Positions 36,879 through 48,356 of a DNA stretch of 64,000 bases are shown piece after piece. Under the pieces are notes generated by a model. That model searched no databases, was not told the origin of the DNA, and saw only the letters and a list, made by a program, of their open reading frames with translations. The DNA is from Typha latifolia (Eukaryota; Streptophyta; Magnoliopsida; Poales; Typhaceae): assembly GCA_019914945.1 (NCBI GenBank), contig CM034103.1, forward strand, positions 8,060,001 through 8,124,000, in the 5' to 3' direction. The stretch's first letter is position 1, and each line of letters begins with the position of its first letter. The translations under genes and the position numbers were made by a program.

Positions 36879-37561
36879 TGATACGATTCGATCCATATTG
36901 GCTCCATGCATGACATTGGGTTCATGGGATTGAGCCTATTTATCTAGTTTAGTAACTAGAATCAATAAAAATTTATTTTTGCTAGGTTCGAACGCAAGGA
37001 CCACATTCGAACAAGGCGGTTCGACGCCTACATCACATTCGCATCGACAGAGGACGGAACTAGTGCATTCGAACGGAAATAGGCACATTCGAACGCAGCT
37101 ATTTGAATGCCTACATCACGTTTGCATAAACAGATAACAGAAATTCCGCATTCGAACGCAATTGGGCATGTTCGAATGCACGGCGACGAAAGTGTGGGTT
37201 AAGTTAGGGATTGTTAGGGTTGTTTGGAGTATTTTTATGTTAATTAAGGAGTCCTTAGGGTGAGCCTCTATAAATATGTGGAGGAAATCCTAATTGTGAT
37301 TTTTTAATCTGGATTGGAATTGGCTTTAGCCTCATCTCTTTCTCTCTTGACTCTAGCCATTAGCGTCCTCTCCCTCCTCCCTTCTTCCACCGCCCAAGTC
37401 GTTGGTTGGTCTCTACCAGCCTCTAACCTCCCTCTTCTATAGCAACTTTTCCCCCTTCACACCATGAACTAACCCTAGCATCCATCTAACCATTTGAGGG
37501 CTATCAAGCTAGGATCTAAGTTTCGGAACCGTTGCGAATCATATTAGGCCGGTTTATAACA
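36879..37561 (+). repeat. 3' LTR of the chromovirus
   Basis: 683 bases, TGATACGATTCG to GGTTTATAACA, clearly homologous throughout to 30584-31272. The TATA region GCCTCTATAAATATGTGG near 37262 is better preserved than in the 5' LTR. No strong polypurine tract is evident just upstream, only GTGGAG. Confidence 0.92.
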
Positions 37562-37566
37562 AGGGC

Positions 37567-38925
37567 TCAATTTGTAAATATTAAAAATAATTATCAAATT
37601 TTTTTTTCGGTTGATGATATAATTAACTAGATATTTGTGAGTGATTTCCATGGACAGATATCATAACTTTATTATAGAATTAACGTGATATCATTTTCTT
37701 TATGTTTTGAACGCCGGGGCTAACAGAAGTAATTTCCCACAATATTCGTGATGAAATGATGATATGATTGCATTTAATATCTTTGACTCATTATTCGTCA
37801 TTGACGACGTTAGCATTTCAGTTTATGTGTATTCTGAGGTGGATTTGTCTCTGTGGTGGACTTGACTACAGGACTCGTTTTTCCATCCTTCGGGCTTCGA
37901 CTGCTGCAAGAGTAAAAGAAAAAAGAAAAATATATATACATTAACTTGACCGAGTCGATCCTATATATCTACTGACTATAATCTTATGATTTGAAATAAA
38001 TAATATACTACCTAGGGTGTTGTTGTTAGATTAAAATTAACTCAAATATTTTAAGATAGTACAAATAAATGCGGAGGGTAATAAAGATAAAATGTAGTGT
38101 ATTTTTGTTCAATTTCTGAGATAACATAATAACAAAATTTGCTTTGGTTAACTATGGCAATAATCACGTCAATATTCCAGATCAAGTCTTTTTGGTTATA
38201 ACTAATGAAAGCAGAATAACAAGGAAAAGAGCAATTAATTATCCCCTCGATGTTCCGAATCCAAGAACAGAAACACTGACAAGGAAAAAAAAGGGAATTT
38301 AAAAAAAAAAATAAAGAAAATCTACGCCATGGCAAATGTAACTTGCACACAAACCAATGGCGTTACGTGTAACGTTATCTCTATCCCTGCAAATAAGGAA
38401 CTAGTGAGATGTGTACTCTAATTCTACGACACACTCAATCATTTGCCCTCTCTATCTATAATTAGGCATCTCTCTAATCAGCAGTACTTAGTACTTAGTT
38501 TGTATCGAATTTACTGTCTTTCTTACCCCTGAGTCCCTGACCCGTTGCGAGATGCAGGAAGTTATCCAGCAGATGAGACGTGGACGCAAAGCTCTAAAGA
38601 GACATCTTTTTCGTGATTTTTTTTTATTTCTTTTTACCTCAAATAAGTGAGTTACAAATTTGTTACTGTTGGCGGTTTTAGTATAGTAGTGCTTTTTTTT
38701 TTTATGTACGAATATCTTAAATAGCCTAGAGAAAACTATTTATGTTAAATAAAAAAACTCTTTAACTCTCAGACTACGAATTTTGTTTACTTCCAGAAAA
38801 TATTTTACGTGGTTTCCAAGAGTCTGTTGACCTCGTAGATAACTTGTAACAGTCCTACTTTGATACAGTCTCCGCTGTCCAGACCTAGAATAGTAAAACT
38901 TCTGTCTTTACACGCAAATCTGAGG
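37567..38925. other. Intergenic stretch, no gene seen
   Basis: Holds the continuation of the pre-insertion sequence (GGGCTCAATTTGTAAATATT) and then unassigned AT-rich DNA. No reading frame with a recognisable family or a splice pattern was found. Confidence 0.4.
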
Positions 38926-39535
38926 TTTTGACTAAATTAGCCCTTTCACAAATTTCATTTACTGAAATATCTTTATCACAAACTTAATATTAAAATTGGT
39001 TTTTATTATAGCTGTTAGTAAAACTCTGAATTTATTAGTATTTTACCGTTAGATGCAGTTAATTTCAAACAATTGCTACACCATTTTAACTCATAAATGT
39101 TTTATATATCTTTGTATCGGTATATTTAATAACTAAAATAGATAATTAAGCATAAAATTATAACATTCTAAACTTTTTCTTTATATTTTTACGTACATAT
39201 TTTTTTGTTAAAAGTCTAATTAATCTCCAGTCAAAATTATTACACTTTTATCTTCGTAATATCATATCCAAAATAGACTATTAATTAAAAATATTAAGAT
39301 GTTGAACAGTTTAGCATCTTTCCCAATAAGATAATTATTTATTATTTTATGTGTAAAATATAGAATCCTTTTTTTTATAATAACTAAATTTTGTTAGCTT
39401 TTTTTAATAAAATATTTAGAAGATAAAATACTGGACTAGTCTAATTTACTGATAAATATAATAAAATATATATTTTTTGTATTGTGTGGGGGTATTGTGT
39501 AAATAAAGTTTAGAAGAGGGCTAATTTGATCAAAA
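38926..39535. mobile_element. MITE-like element just upstream of the LSU promoter
   Basis: Terminal inverted repeats TTTTGACTAAATTAGCCCT and AGGGCTAATTTGATCAAAA agree at 17 of 19 positions around 610 bases of AT-rich non-coding DNA. The right end is about 95 bases from the TATA box of the LSU gene. The ends resemble those of 22451-22798. Confidence 0.65.
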
Positions 39536-39631
39536 AATTCCACAAATTTTTTCAACAAGTCATGGACTCAGCAATGGGCGATCCCTCCTGTATCTGGACG
39601 CAATTCTGTCCCTCCTCTCATCCTCCGGCCC

Positions 39632-39638
39632 TATAAAA
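39632..39638 (+). promoter_or_regulatory. TATA box of the LSU gene
   Basis: CTATAAAATGG in a GC-richer context (CCTCCGGCCCTATAAAATG). Transcription would start about 30 bases on, near 39662-39670. The ATG at 39638 overlaps this box, so it cannot be the initiation codon; the ATG at 39731 is the first one after the expected start site in a coding frame. Confidence 0.8.
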
Positions 39639-39730
39639 TGGGAATTAAGTTCGTTCCCTCCTCCTACCCGGGAAACAAATTAAAGTCGGTCCATATACAT
39701 ACAAGTGTTTGTATAATTTCCAAGAAGGCG

Positions 39731-40006
39731 ATGGTGGAGGAGGAGCTGAGGCGGAGGAATGAGGAGCTGGAGAGGGAGGTGAGGCAGGCGAGGGCGGAGC
39801 TGGAGAGGATGCGATCGCGGTTGAGTTTCATCGAAGAGGCCGAGGAGCGGCTCTGCGTCCAGCTCGGCGAGCTCGAGGCCGAGGCGGTCGAGGATGCCTT
39901 AGCCTATCGGGTCCACGTCAAGGCCCTCTCCGACGAGCTCGCCCTTGCCCGGAGAATCCTCGGATCCGCCGGCTTGTCGGCAATGGGAATGAATCCTATT
40001 AGTTAA
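39731..40006 (+). CDS. LSU: RESPONSE TO LOW SULFUR (LSU) family protein
   Basis: Single-exon gene for 91 residues. It has the LSU pattern: ELRRRNEELEREV at the start, then the invariant-looking EEAEERLCVQLGELEAEAV (residues about 37-55), AYRVHVKALSDELALA, and a short tail. Almost the whole protein is a predicted coiled coil. LSU proteins are small, plant-specific interaction hubs induced by sulfur shortage and other stress, and they bind partners through the coiled coil. Length is typical (about 90-100). The start is chosen at MVEEELRRR because the upstream in-frame ATG lies in the TATA box. GC-rich third positions contrast with the AT-rich surroundings. No intron or damage is seen; regulation by sulfur is known for the family but no specific element was identified here. 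Confidence 0.9.
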   Translation: MVEEELRRRNEELEREVRQARAELERMRSRLSFIEEAEERLCVQLGELEAEAVEDALAYRVHVKALSDELALARRILGSAGLSAMGMNPIS

Positions 40007-40161
40007 TAAGGTGCTTGGGAACTCATTTCTTGATTTTTTTTTTCTTTTATTTGGAAGAAATTAAAGGTATACCGGGAGAACAGAGATTCTTGTACATCCA
40101 TCATTGTTATGCGATGGTTTTAAAATTATAATCATAGAAATTTATTTGTTTGGGATAAATA

Positions 40162-41017
40162 TGATATATTTTGTTATAGTATTTTCTTATTGTATTAGTT
40201 ATTTATTTTTATTAAAATAAAATTTCTATCAGTCGCGTTCGAACGAGAAAGGGGTCGCGTTCGAACGTTCTTGCGAATGCCTATATGAGGTTCGCAAAAA
40301 CAGAAAACGTGAAATGCGCATTCGAATGCGGTCGGGTACATTCGAACGCCTGCATCACATTCGCATCGACAGGAGAACGTTTTTGTGCGTTCGAATGTGA
40401 TTGGTGGGATTCCACTAAGATTAAGATTAATTATAATTATTAGGGCTTGTTGGCTAGCCTCTATAAAGATGTAGATAGCAATAAAAATCATTATGTTATT
40501 GGAATATTAGTTTCTTGTCTCTTTATCTTCCTTTTATCCTAATCTCCCTTATCCCTCTTCACCAACTTATCATCTCTACTGTTGGCAAGTTCTCTTCTAA
40601 TTTCTAATCTCCCTCGTCTGTCGAGTTATCCCTCTTTCTTGGGATCTCAACCACTTCTTCCCCCTTCGTCTTTTATCCCTTAAACATCACTCATCCACCA
40701 TTCTTCCCCTTCGTCTTTATCCCTTAAACATCATCCATCCACCCTGATATCTATTATCATCCATAACCCTAACTTTCACTCGCAGTTCGAATCTGCGAAA
40801 AACGTAAATACGAAAAAAACCCTAACTTTCACTCGCAGTTCGAATCTGCGAAAGACGTAAATACGAAAAACGTAGATTAGGGAGTTACGGATCGATTCCA
40901 CTTGATTTCGTAATTTTTAAACTATGAGAGAATATTTGGTAAATATTTTATCTCGATTGCGCGGACTACTTCCTACAATAAATTCAAATCTTAAAAGAAT
41001 TATTCCGTAATCTATCA
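40162..41017 (+). mobile_element. Solo LTR (second family), 856 bp
   Basis: TGATATATTTTG to TAATCTATCA, flanked by AAATA (40157-40161) and AAATC (41018-41022), four of five identical. Homologous to the nested insertion at 33611-34424. U3 holds TTCGAACG-type words (40237-40410) before GCCTCTATAAAGATGTAG (40457). It sits about 155 bases downstream of the LSU stop codon and may supply or disturb its 3' end. Confidence 0.85.
40765..40870. repeat. 53-bp tandem duplication within the solo LTR
   Basis: AACCCTAACTTTCACTCGCA begins at 40765 and again at 40818; the units run through TTCGAATCTGCGAAA to GTAAATACGAAAAA with one base difference (GAAAAACG and GAAAGACG). The related LTR at 33611 has only one such unit. 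Confidence 0.9.
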
Positions 41018-41327
41018 AAATCATTCGTGATGTCATTTTGACGTTATTGTTTTTTATGTACATGCCATTACTAGCTGCCTAGACAAATAGGAGATTTAAA
41101 AAACACAGATTACATCGAATACTGCAGAAAGGCATTCCTATTAATTAGAATAATCATTCGCGTTGTTAATTTCAGTTGATCGACCCAAAAGTGCAAGCGC
41201 TTAACCACTTAATCGAATATGTTAATACAGTTCCTTCGATCATGCTGCTATTTAGATCGGATTCAGGTAAAGTCAAAAGTAAAGATGGTGAGGCTGGTTG
41301 CATCTCTTTCTGCTCTATATCTTTGAT

Positions 41328-44300
41328 TCAGCCTAGTCCGCTGTAACTCTTGACATTTTGAAGAGCTTCTTCTTCCAGGTCAACCAGCATGCTACAAAAA
41401 GCTTCAATATCTTTTGCTTCTTCCTTGAATGAGAACCTGAACTCTTTCCATTGGTAGTGTTGAGGAAGACTACTGCTCGCCACAGTCTCCGGAACCTTCG
41501 CGAGGACGTCAAATCCCTTTTGGTCAATGGAAAGCATCAATGCGTCCTTTAAACAGAAAGTATAATATCAAGTCAACATTTTCAGGATTCCGCCATTAAC
41601 AAACTAATGAATTTCCTGCCACAACCTTCTAAAATCAAACGATCCTGTATAAAAAAGCAAGTCAAAGTCCTTTCACATAGAAAGAGGTCACATACCTGAC
41701 ATGATTATAAAGTGGTACTCGGAGCCTAATTTTAGTCAACCAGGATACCAATGCATCATTCATGCACAAAAATTGATTATTATCTAGTGGCCTAGAATCT
41801 GTCATGGCTTTTGTCCGATTTTCATCAGATATACCACATAAAATTGATTTTCCACGATTTTATTTACATGGATATATTAATGGACCATACAAGTCCTCCA
41901 AATCACTATAATTTTTTCCGCCAGAAAAACAAAGTAGAACCACTTAGATCTCATTCGATATCACAGCCAAATCGTATTCATGCATAGTATTGATAAGCAA
42001 GTGAAGACTCAAAATCCATGACCTAACAAATGACAAGTGAATAAGAAGGAAGGAAGCATCTCTAACTTGCATGACATATATAATGATGAAAAGAGAACAT
42101 GGACGTCTTTTAGTTTCTTGTCTGCAATATCACTAAGTTGCACTAACATTTTAAATAAAATATCAATAGTAATGGCCACAGTGACCTACCATAGTCGAAG
42201 CAAAAGCATGATTAAATGACTTTTAACTGACTGGTCTCTACTTTTAAATCAGCTTTAATAAGAAATGAGCAGAGAATTTCTGTCTGAAGATATGACAAAG
42301 TTCTTTCACTTACTCGTGCAGTCATATTGTAATATTCAAAACAGAAAAGAATCAATGCTCTCCGTCTTGTCTGACTTTGATTGATACCATCGATGAGCTT
42401 CCCAGAAAAGGGCACTAGGCAGAGACAGAAACATTTAGATCCCAAAAGTGACTACAGGCTTAGAAAACAAAAGGATTAGTCTTAGTTAAAGAATTGATAC
42501 TTTCTGTAGTGAATGATTGCACATTATATTCTGGCATCAATAAACTAGCTGACATATTTTATACAAAGAATTCAAGAATACTAGAAAATGTGTCAAGAAA
42601 ATGCACAGATAAAATCTACAAATAGCAAGTCATACATAGCAAGTCAGCTTTAGGAGCTTCAATATCATCCAGCTCCACATCATGTATGTCCCCACTGCCA
42701 TCAATATAAGTGCACGAACTGAAAATAAGATTAAGAAGCACATTAGATGGTTAATTTCCCATGTTATAATGGTTTTCAATCATAACAACCAAATTGGTAG
42801 GATCTCCTTGTGTCACTAGTAGATGAAGAAACAAAGGAACAAAGGAAGGGCTTAGAGAGATAACAGTTTTCAATCATAACAGTTTTCAGTCACACAAACT
42901 CCAAATAATTGTTCAAGTGTTCAGCCAACAAAGGGAAAAAATCAAGAGAAACACTTATGCATGCTAATTGCTAAATGTACTAAAATTACCTACTACAAAA
43001 ATTAAAATAAATGAGCCTGTCATACCTAATATCAAACTTATAAACATTGTAACAATCATTTGCGTTTAGTATGTCCACGAAGCCTTCGCTCCTTGATCTG
43101 CAACTGATACTGGCAGAACTTAGTATAGCAGAGACTGTATAACTGGCTTGGCTAGCTGTGTTATATTCTGATAATATGGATTCCTTTATGCTATCTTTAA
43201 CAACCTGGACCTGTATCAAGTATCAAAATTCAGAAGCAGAAGAAACACCCAATTGTTAAATCACCTTATAAGTGAACACTTAAAATCATGACAAACAATA
43301 TAATCCTTTAGGATGAATCCCAATAATCTACTATCAAGAGAAGTAATACTGAGATTGCATTTGAAACCCAACATGATGCCCAATTAAGAATGTTGATGAA
43401 AGTGGAGCATTCTCTTAAGATTGTGTAAAGAGCTACCTTTTTATCTTTCATACGTATGACATCACCTGACAAAGCAACCCGAGCTGGCAACTACACAAGA
43501 TAAGAAACAATACAAATAAGGAAATTGTGCCCATAGAAAGAGTTTATCAAAATTATATATGCTGTTCAATTTCTTTTAGCAATGAAATATTACAGACAAG
43601 CTACTAAATTACTGAGGATTTAGAGCAGAAATATGTGAATTCAACATAGGTATTTAGGAAACAAATCAAGCAATAGAAAACTGTTGTACAGATACTGAAA
43701 TTGAAATTAATATCAGCAAATTTTCACCCAATGTGAACCTCACAAAAAGCTTCGGACAGGCAAGAAAGCCTCATATAGAAGTTTAGCATGATACTCTCTT
43801 TTTGCCTATCTCTATTGTTTGTGTGCACGTGTGTTTTATCATTTTCATCTCCATATCCAAATCTCAAGAGATCATAATTCAAATTTATTTACCTTTCCCA
43901 GCAATGAGCAGGTAGCTTTACATAGTTGTAGTGTAACACAAACATGGACATGGGAGGATATTTCATTAAGATATTTTAACTGCAATAGACTTCAACCATG
44001 AGAATATAAGCTCACTATCCCTATGCTATTACCATTTCATTAACAATATAATCAGTAATTGCAAATTCCTTAGACAATTCTATAAATTGCTCTATGAGAT
44101 TTACACAATCGAGGAGATAGGTTAAGAAAATGGGAAGATAAATTTCTGTAGCGATTCATCTACTAAGTCTTGCAAGGAACTTCAGATGCATAAACAGTCA
44201 CAAGGAATAATTGGAGATCTGTGAAGCACCAACCTTTTTTATGGATCTAAGCAAGCCCATAAGAGGACCAGGGATCAGGGTAGAAATGGAAAGAGAACCA

Positions 44301-45094
44301 CGTTCATCGATAAGTGTGTTCTGCAAAATTAATCTATCAGGCAGGGTGAAAGTCAAAATTGCATATCCAAAACTAAGCAAAATCATAACAAAGACTAACT
44401 AAACTGCAACACAGAATCTCATCTGTAAAGCATCAAATTCAGACATAAATCATACATTTTGACTGGACTCTAATTAGTCTCAGCTCATCTAAAATAGCAT
44501 AGTTACATAGCAAGGGAACATCAAAATGCTAGATACATAACACAATACCGTGTTGTGGAAGTCCCCATCTCGTATCCACAAGTATGGCCTGCCCTTCTGA
44601 ATCATGTAGTAAACCTTCGATGTGTAGATGTCATTCTTGCTTTTTTTAGTTTAACAGCAAAACATCAGTGTCTTGAACAATTGCAGGTAATGTACAAATA
44701 GAAAGTACCATCATAATGGGAAATTGATCAATTTGTTCAAAATACTAAGAGAAACAGAATGAATCCATATGATCAAAGAAATCGATTTATGTGACATTCA
44801 CCTCCCCTTCACATCTGCCTTGATGGTATTGAGATGAGCTTGCCAATTCGAAGCCAAAATATTCTGCAAAAAAGAAGCCATGAAAGCATTACTAGATCGA
44901 CTATTTCTTCTGCGTCGGCTCCCAAATAGACCCATTTAAAAGATCTAGAGTATTTACGTAAGAATGGAGTTTTAAGGAGAGGAATATGAAAGTCTTACTC
45001 TACATCTCTCAGTGACAGAGAGGGCCACGGCCTTCGTCTTCATCGCCTGCTCTTTTAGTGCACGCCAAACGTTCGACAAAATGCCCACACCAGT
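41328..45094 (-). CDS. FMN-binding split-barrel-like protein (nine exons traced)
   Basis: Minus-strand exons with GT-AG ends and consistent phases: 45094-44999, 44863-44802, 44639-44549, 44320-44234, 43490-43437, 43210-43026, 42718-42636, 42414-42314 and 41546-41328 (stop). The joined product is up to 325 residues, ending VKSYSGLG. The first half has the pyridoxamine-phosphate-oxidase-like split-barrel pattern: NILASNWQAHLNTIK, KVYYMIQKGRPYLWI, DFHNTNTLIDERGSLSI, LPARVALSGDV. The second half (YIDGSGDIHDVEL, GKLIDGINQSQTRRRAL, MTARDALMLSIDQKGFDVL) resembles the HugZ/DUF2470-type C-terminal part. It probably binds a flavin or haem-related ligand; no substrate is known to me. The start is uncertain: the first ATG in the traced exon is at 45043 (308 residues), but in-frame TGVGILSNVWRALKEQA before it looks coding, so an upstream exon may supply the ATG. 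Confidence 0.8.
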
Positions 45095-46136
45095 CTGCAA
45101 ACTTTTAAGAGAGCACGCACGAATAGTGGGTGGGTGCTCACTCCGACTACATGGAAGAAATTATGAGTCTTATGAGCTTTATTGGGAATATGTAGGCATA
45201 AGTCAAGATTAAAGAGCTAAATTTCAGTCCAGGTGCCCGTCGGATGTGTGCCAAGATATGGTTGCATGCATCCGATGGTTCCAATTGTGCCCAAAAGGAA
45301 ATATCCAAGGTCAGTATGTGAGCAAAATTGATTAGAGCCATCGAATAAGCGCGACTAATGTGTTCGCGAGCCTGGACTGACCTGCACAAGTGAATCCCAA
45401 CCCAAGATTGTGCAAAGATTTATTTGGCCCCACCTAGTCTTCCCCTTTTGTCTTTTTCGCTTCTTTCTTTCTTTCTTTCGTTCTTTCTTTCTTTCTTTTC
45501 TTTTCTTTTCTTTTTATTTTTTTCAGGATGTTGGGGATATATTGCAGCAGTTTAATATTCGATTAAGTGCTAATATCCCTGCTTATATCAACTCTATTAT
45601 GAGTAGAGTCTAGAATTTATGTGTGAATAAAGTTTATATTTTGTTTCCAACAATGATCAAACTGCGACTGAGAAGATCATCTTCCTTTTAAGTGTACTAT
45701 TGTACTATCAATATAAATCATATTACAAAGCATGCATCTGTAAACTTGCACATCCATATACAGAAGTTTTGCATGATAATCTGAAAACATTCTGAGCTCA
45801 TTAAATCATCTCAATATATATATCGAAGTTGACGAAAGCATCGCTTGTTGTCCATTCAACACTTGTGCCTTTAAATTCTATGAAACAAATGACTGATCGA
45901 CAACATGTACCTATCTACATTAAGAACAGAAGAATAGCACAACCAACGCACTGCAAGGAATAGGAGGCGATAATTATGGCTGGGGGGGGTGGGGGCGGGG
46001 TTGCTGAGGATGCCATTATTAAGAAGTCATAGATTGTGAAAGAGATACCTCTGTTTACAACAATCAGAAAGTTAGAATCATCTCTATTGTATGTCTGAAA
46101 ATTATGGCTAATAGTGTCGACATTACAAATAACTTA
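45095..46136. other. Stretch between two minus-strand genes, possible intron
   Basis: Bounded on the right by a GTAAGT donor and on the left by a TTTGCAG acceptor (minus strand), so it could be an intron. It contains a (TTTC)n run (45453-45515) and a G-rich run (45978-45999), but no recognisable exon or start codon for the downstream gene was found. Confidence 0.4.
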
Positions 46137-46146
46137 CAGAAATTTT

Positions 46147-46644
46147 TCATAGACAGAGATCAAGTAGATTTTTTGGTTCATCACTTTGATGCTGAGACGC
46201 AGCATCTGCTTTTTCTTCCATGATATGCCCTACCCCTTCTTGATAACCTTCTATGAAGCTTTTAAGTGCATCTCTATAAGCAGAAGCACGCATCATATAG
46301 ATGCGTTGCAATGCAGGTCTCAGGGTCTCCATTCCACCTCTTGCGGCCACTGCAAGATCCTCCAATGTTGAAGGTTCACTTTGGCGAGATCTAGCATTTT
46401 CTACATGAGGTTCTTCTACATCCTTTTTATAGTCATTTGGTCTGAGGTCAGGGCCAATATCTCGCACCCAGCTAATGGCATAAAGCCTGGATGCTTCCTT
46501 CAAAACATACCAACGTTCTTTCCAGGTCAGTTCTCTTCGTTTTTTGAGATGGGGAGGGTCAGGCAGGGATGAAGGGAAAGCAATTTCCTTTAGATCATAT
46601 CGAATGTAATCATATAATTTCCTGCAGACAACCTTTAGCTTCAT
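46147..46644 (-). CDS. Plant-conserved protein of unknown function, 165 residues
   Basis: Minus-strand frame MKLKVVCRKLYDYIRYDLK... to NLLDLCL. Its basic/aromatic N-terminal half (EIAFPSSLPDPPH, KKRRELTWKERWYVLKEASR, WVRDIGPDLRPNDYKK) has the look of a strongly conserved plant protein, but I cannot name a domain with confidence. The second half is helical (GGMETLRPALQRIYMMRASA, YRDALKSFIEGYQEG). There is no signal or membrane segment. The exon has an acceptor at 46679 (TTAATGTAG|GACATC). The likely upstream exon ends at 47707 (GATATAG|GTATGC) and carries an in-frame TGA, so it is untranslated leader and the ATG at 46644 is the start. A canonical GTAAGT donor lies nine bases after the stop (46137), pointing to splicing into the gene downstream. 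Confidence 0.75.
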   Translation of the reverse strand: MKLKVVCRKLYDYIRYDLKEIAFPSSLPDPPHLKKRRELTWKERWYVLKEASRLYAISWVRDIGPDLRPNDYKKDVEEPHVENARSRQSEPSTLEDLAVAARGGMETLRPALQRIYMMRASAYRDALKSFIEGYQEGVGHIMEEKADAASQHQSDEPKNLLDLCL

Positions 46645-47706
46645 AGTACTCTTTAAGCCCTCCGAATCTGGTGATGTCCTACATTAATTCAAATTCACAT
46701 TCATCCACAAGTTTTTCCTGCCTTCTTTCCATTACTTTTTAAGGCAAGTGGCAACAAAATCTATGTCGAGAAAAGATAACAGCTCCTAGTCAGAAAATTC
46801 TAAAGAATAACTTGAAAAATAAAAAAAAATCAACATGGAACTTCCCATCTACACTCAATCAGTCAGAATTAATTTCCATGGAAGCAGCAAGACATGCTTT
46901 TAACATTTTTATTCATTAGTCATAATTGTATAAGCATGAATCATATAACCAATCACCGAAAACTAATTTTCATCATGCATGCATAGTATAGATCCTTGGT
47001 TGATTACTGTTCGATTAAAAAGCATAGTTCAACAGTATTCAAGTGAAGAACCAACTGTGCACCCAGGTGGTAGAGGAGGGGATGAAGGCCATGGGAAGCG
47101 GTGAAGCAGGTAAGAGCGAGATCTCCACAAGCACAAGCACGCAGGCATGCGCACACGCACACAGAGACTATTCTTAAGGAATCTACATCAAATAAATAAT
47201 TAAGTAATTAGCAGTAATCTACATTCACTAAATAGTAATACTGTAATACTAATCTACATCTACTGAAATCTTGGTTAAATCTCAGGATATTTCTGAGTTC
47301 TGACTATGCTTCTTGCAATTTTTTGGAACTTCCTACCGCATTACTCTATTTTAATGTAATAAACAGTTAATATCGTTACAGAAAAAAGCAAAACAGAGAT
47401 TCAATTTAGATAATAAATCAGTTGACTGTTCATGGACAGAATGCCTAGCAACTTTAAGAAAGATTGAAGGTCAAGGAGCAATCAAGAAATTGTTTGGAGC
47501 TTTGGCAGCAGGAAGGTGAGAGTGAGAGTGGGAAGGTGGCCCGGTGGCTGCGGGCGGGGCGGTCACCGGTGGGGAGCGACTTGTGGGAGTAGGAGAGTCA
47601 GAGAGAATTCAGATGGGAGTAAGAGAGATGGGAGAGTTGTGGGAGGCGGCGGCCGCCGGTGGGGGCGGCGAGAGAGTGAGAGAGAGCAAACAATCGGTGA
47701 GCATAC

Positions 47707-47850
47707 CTATATCGTCAGCTGTTCCCCACTGCCGCCGTGTGCCACTCGCCGCCGGTGCGCCGTTGGAGAGTGGAGAGAGATCCAGAAAGGCAGAGCGGAG
47801 AGGATATAGGGATTAAAGTCTCGAGGGAGGGTTTTTCTTTTTAATCGGTT
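47707..47850 (-). other. Probable 5' untranslated exon of the 165-residue gene
   Basis: Minus-strand sequence ends GCTGACGATATAG followed by GTATGC, a good splice donor; the matching acceptor is at 46679, leaving an intron of about 1 kb. The exon is pyrimidine- and GC-rich like plant leaders. Reading in the downstream frame meets TGA shortly before the junction. The transcription start at about 47850 is a guess. Confidence 0.55.
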
Positions 47851-48356
47851 ATTTACTAACCAAATACATTTTCCTGAACCGATATACCGAATCAATATAA
47901 CTATCCTTCCTCTGGCACAGCAACGCAGCCTGGATCGGTACAGAACTGCTACACAATTTCTTTTTTCTTTTTTTGTTCCTTGTCTATGGATAACTATATG
48001 TATGTTATTTCATTAGATCAATAGAAAAATGGATCAATAGAAAGATAGATAGCCCGGCCGACGCCTAATGCGGGCCGCCAGGCCCACCAAAGAGCCTTTC
48101 TATTGGGTGAAAACGATCGGCTGCTTGAAAGATTCGGATATGAATAGTAAAATTTGAAACTATATTTTAACTAAATAGGTATGGATAATTTTAGATATGA
48201 ATCGAAACTTAGACGAATAGGATAGAATACAAGTCGAATTTTAAATGAATGTAAATCAAAACTTAAACGGATACAAATACTGATATAAATTAGATATGAA
48301 TACTGATACAAATTAGGTAAAAAAAAAACTTAAATCAAAATAATCTAGGTTTTTTG

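Larger units (their letters stand above)
30584..37561 (+). mobile_element. Ty3/gypsy chromovirus, 6.98 kb, complete outline but mutated
   Basis: Two LTRs (30584-31272 and 36879-37561) with TG...CA ends enclose gag, protease, reverse transcriptase, RNase H, integrase and a chromodomain in the Ty3/gypsy order. Identical 5-base duplications AGGGC flank it (30579-30583 and 37562-37566), so the outline is a single insertion. It is inactivated by many stops and frameshifts and by a nested 895-base insertion (33611-34505) within the reverse transcriptase. The C-terminal chromodomain puts it among plant chromoviruses; Reina- or Tekay-like is inference. The LTRs differ visibly at many positions, so the insertion is not recent. 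Confidence 0.95.

Noticed and set aside
39638..39730. Upstream in-frame start extending the LSU protein by 31 residues
   Set aside because: The ATG overlaps the TATA box, so it is upstream of transcription start; the extension lacks LSU similarity.
47516..47816. Plus-strand Arg/Gly-rich frames
   Set aside because: Antisense of the GC-rich 5' leader exon of the minus-strand 165-residue gene.
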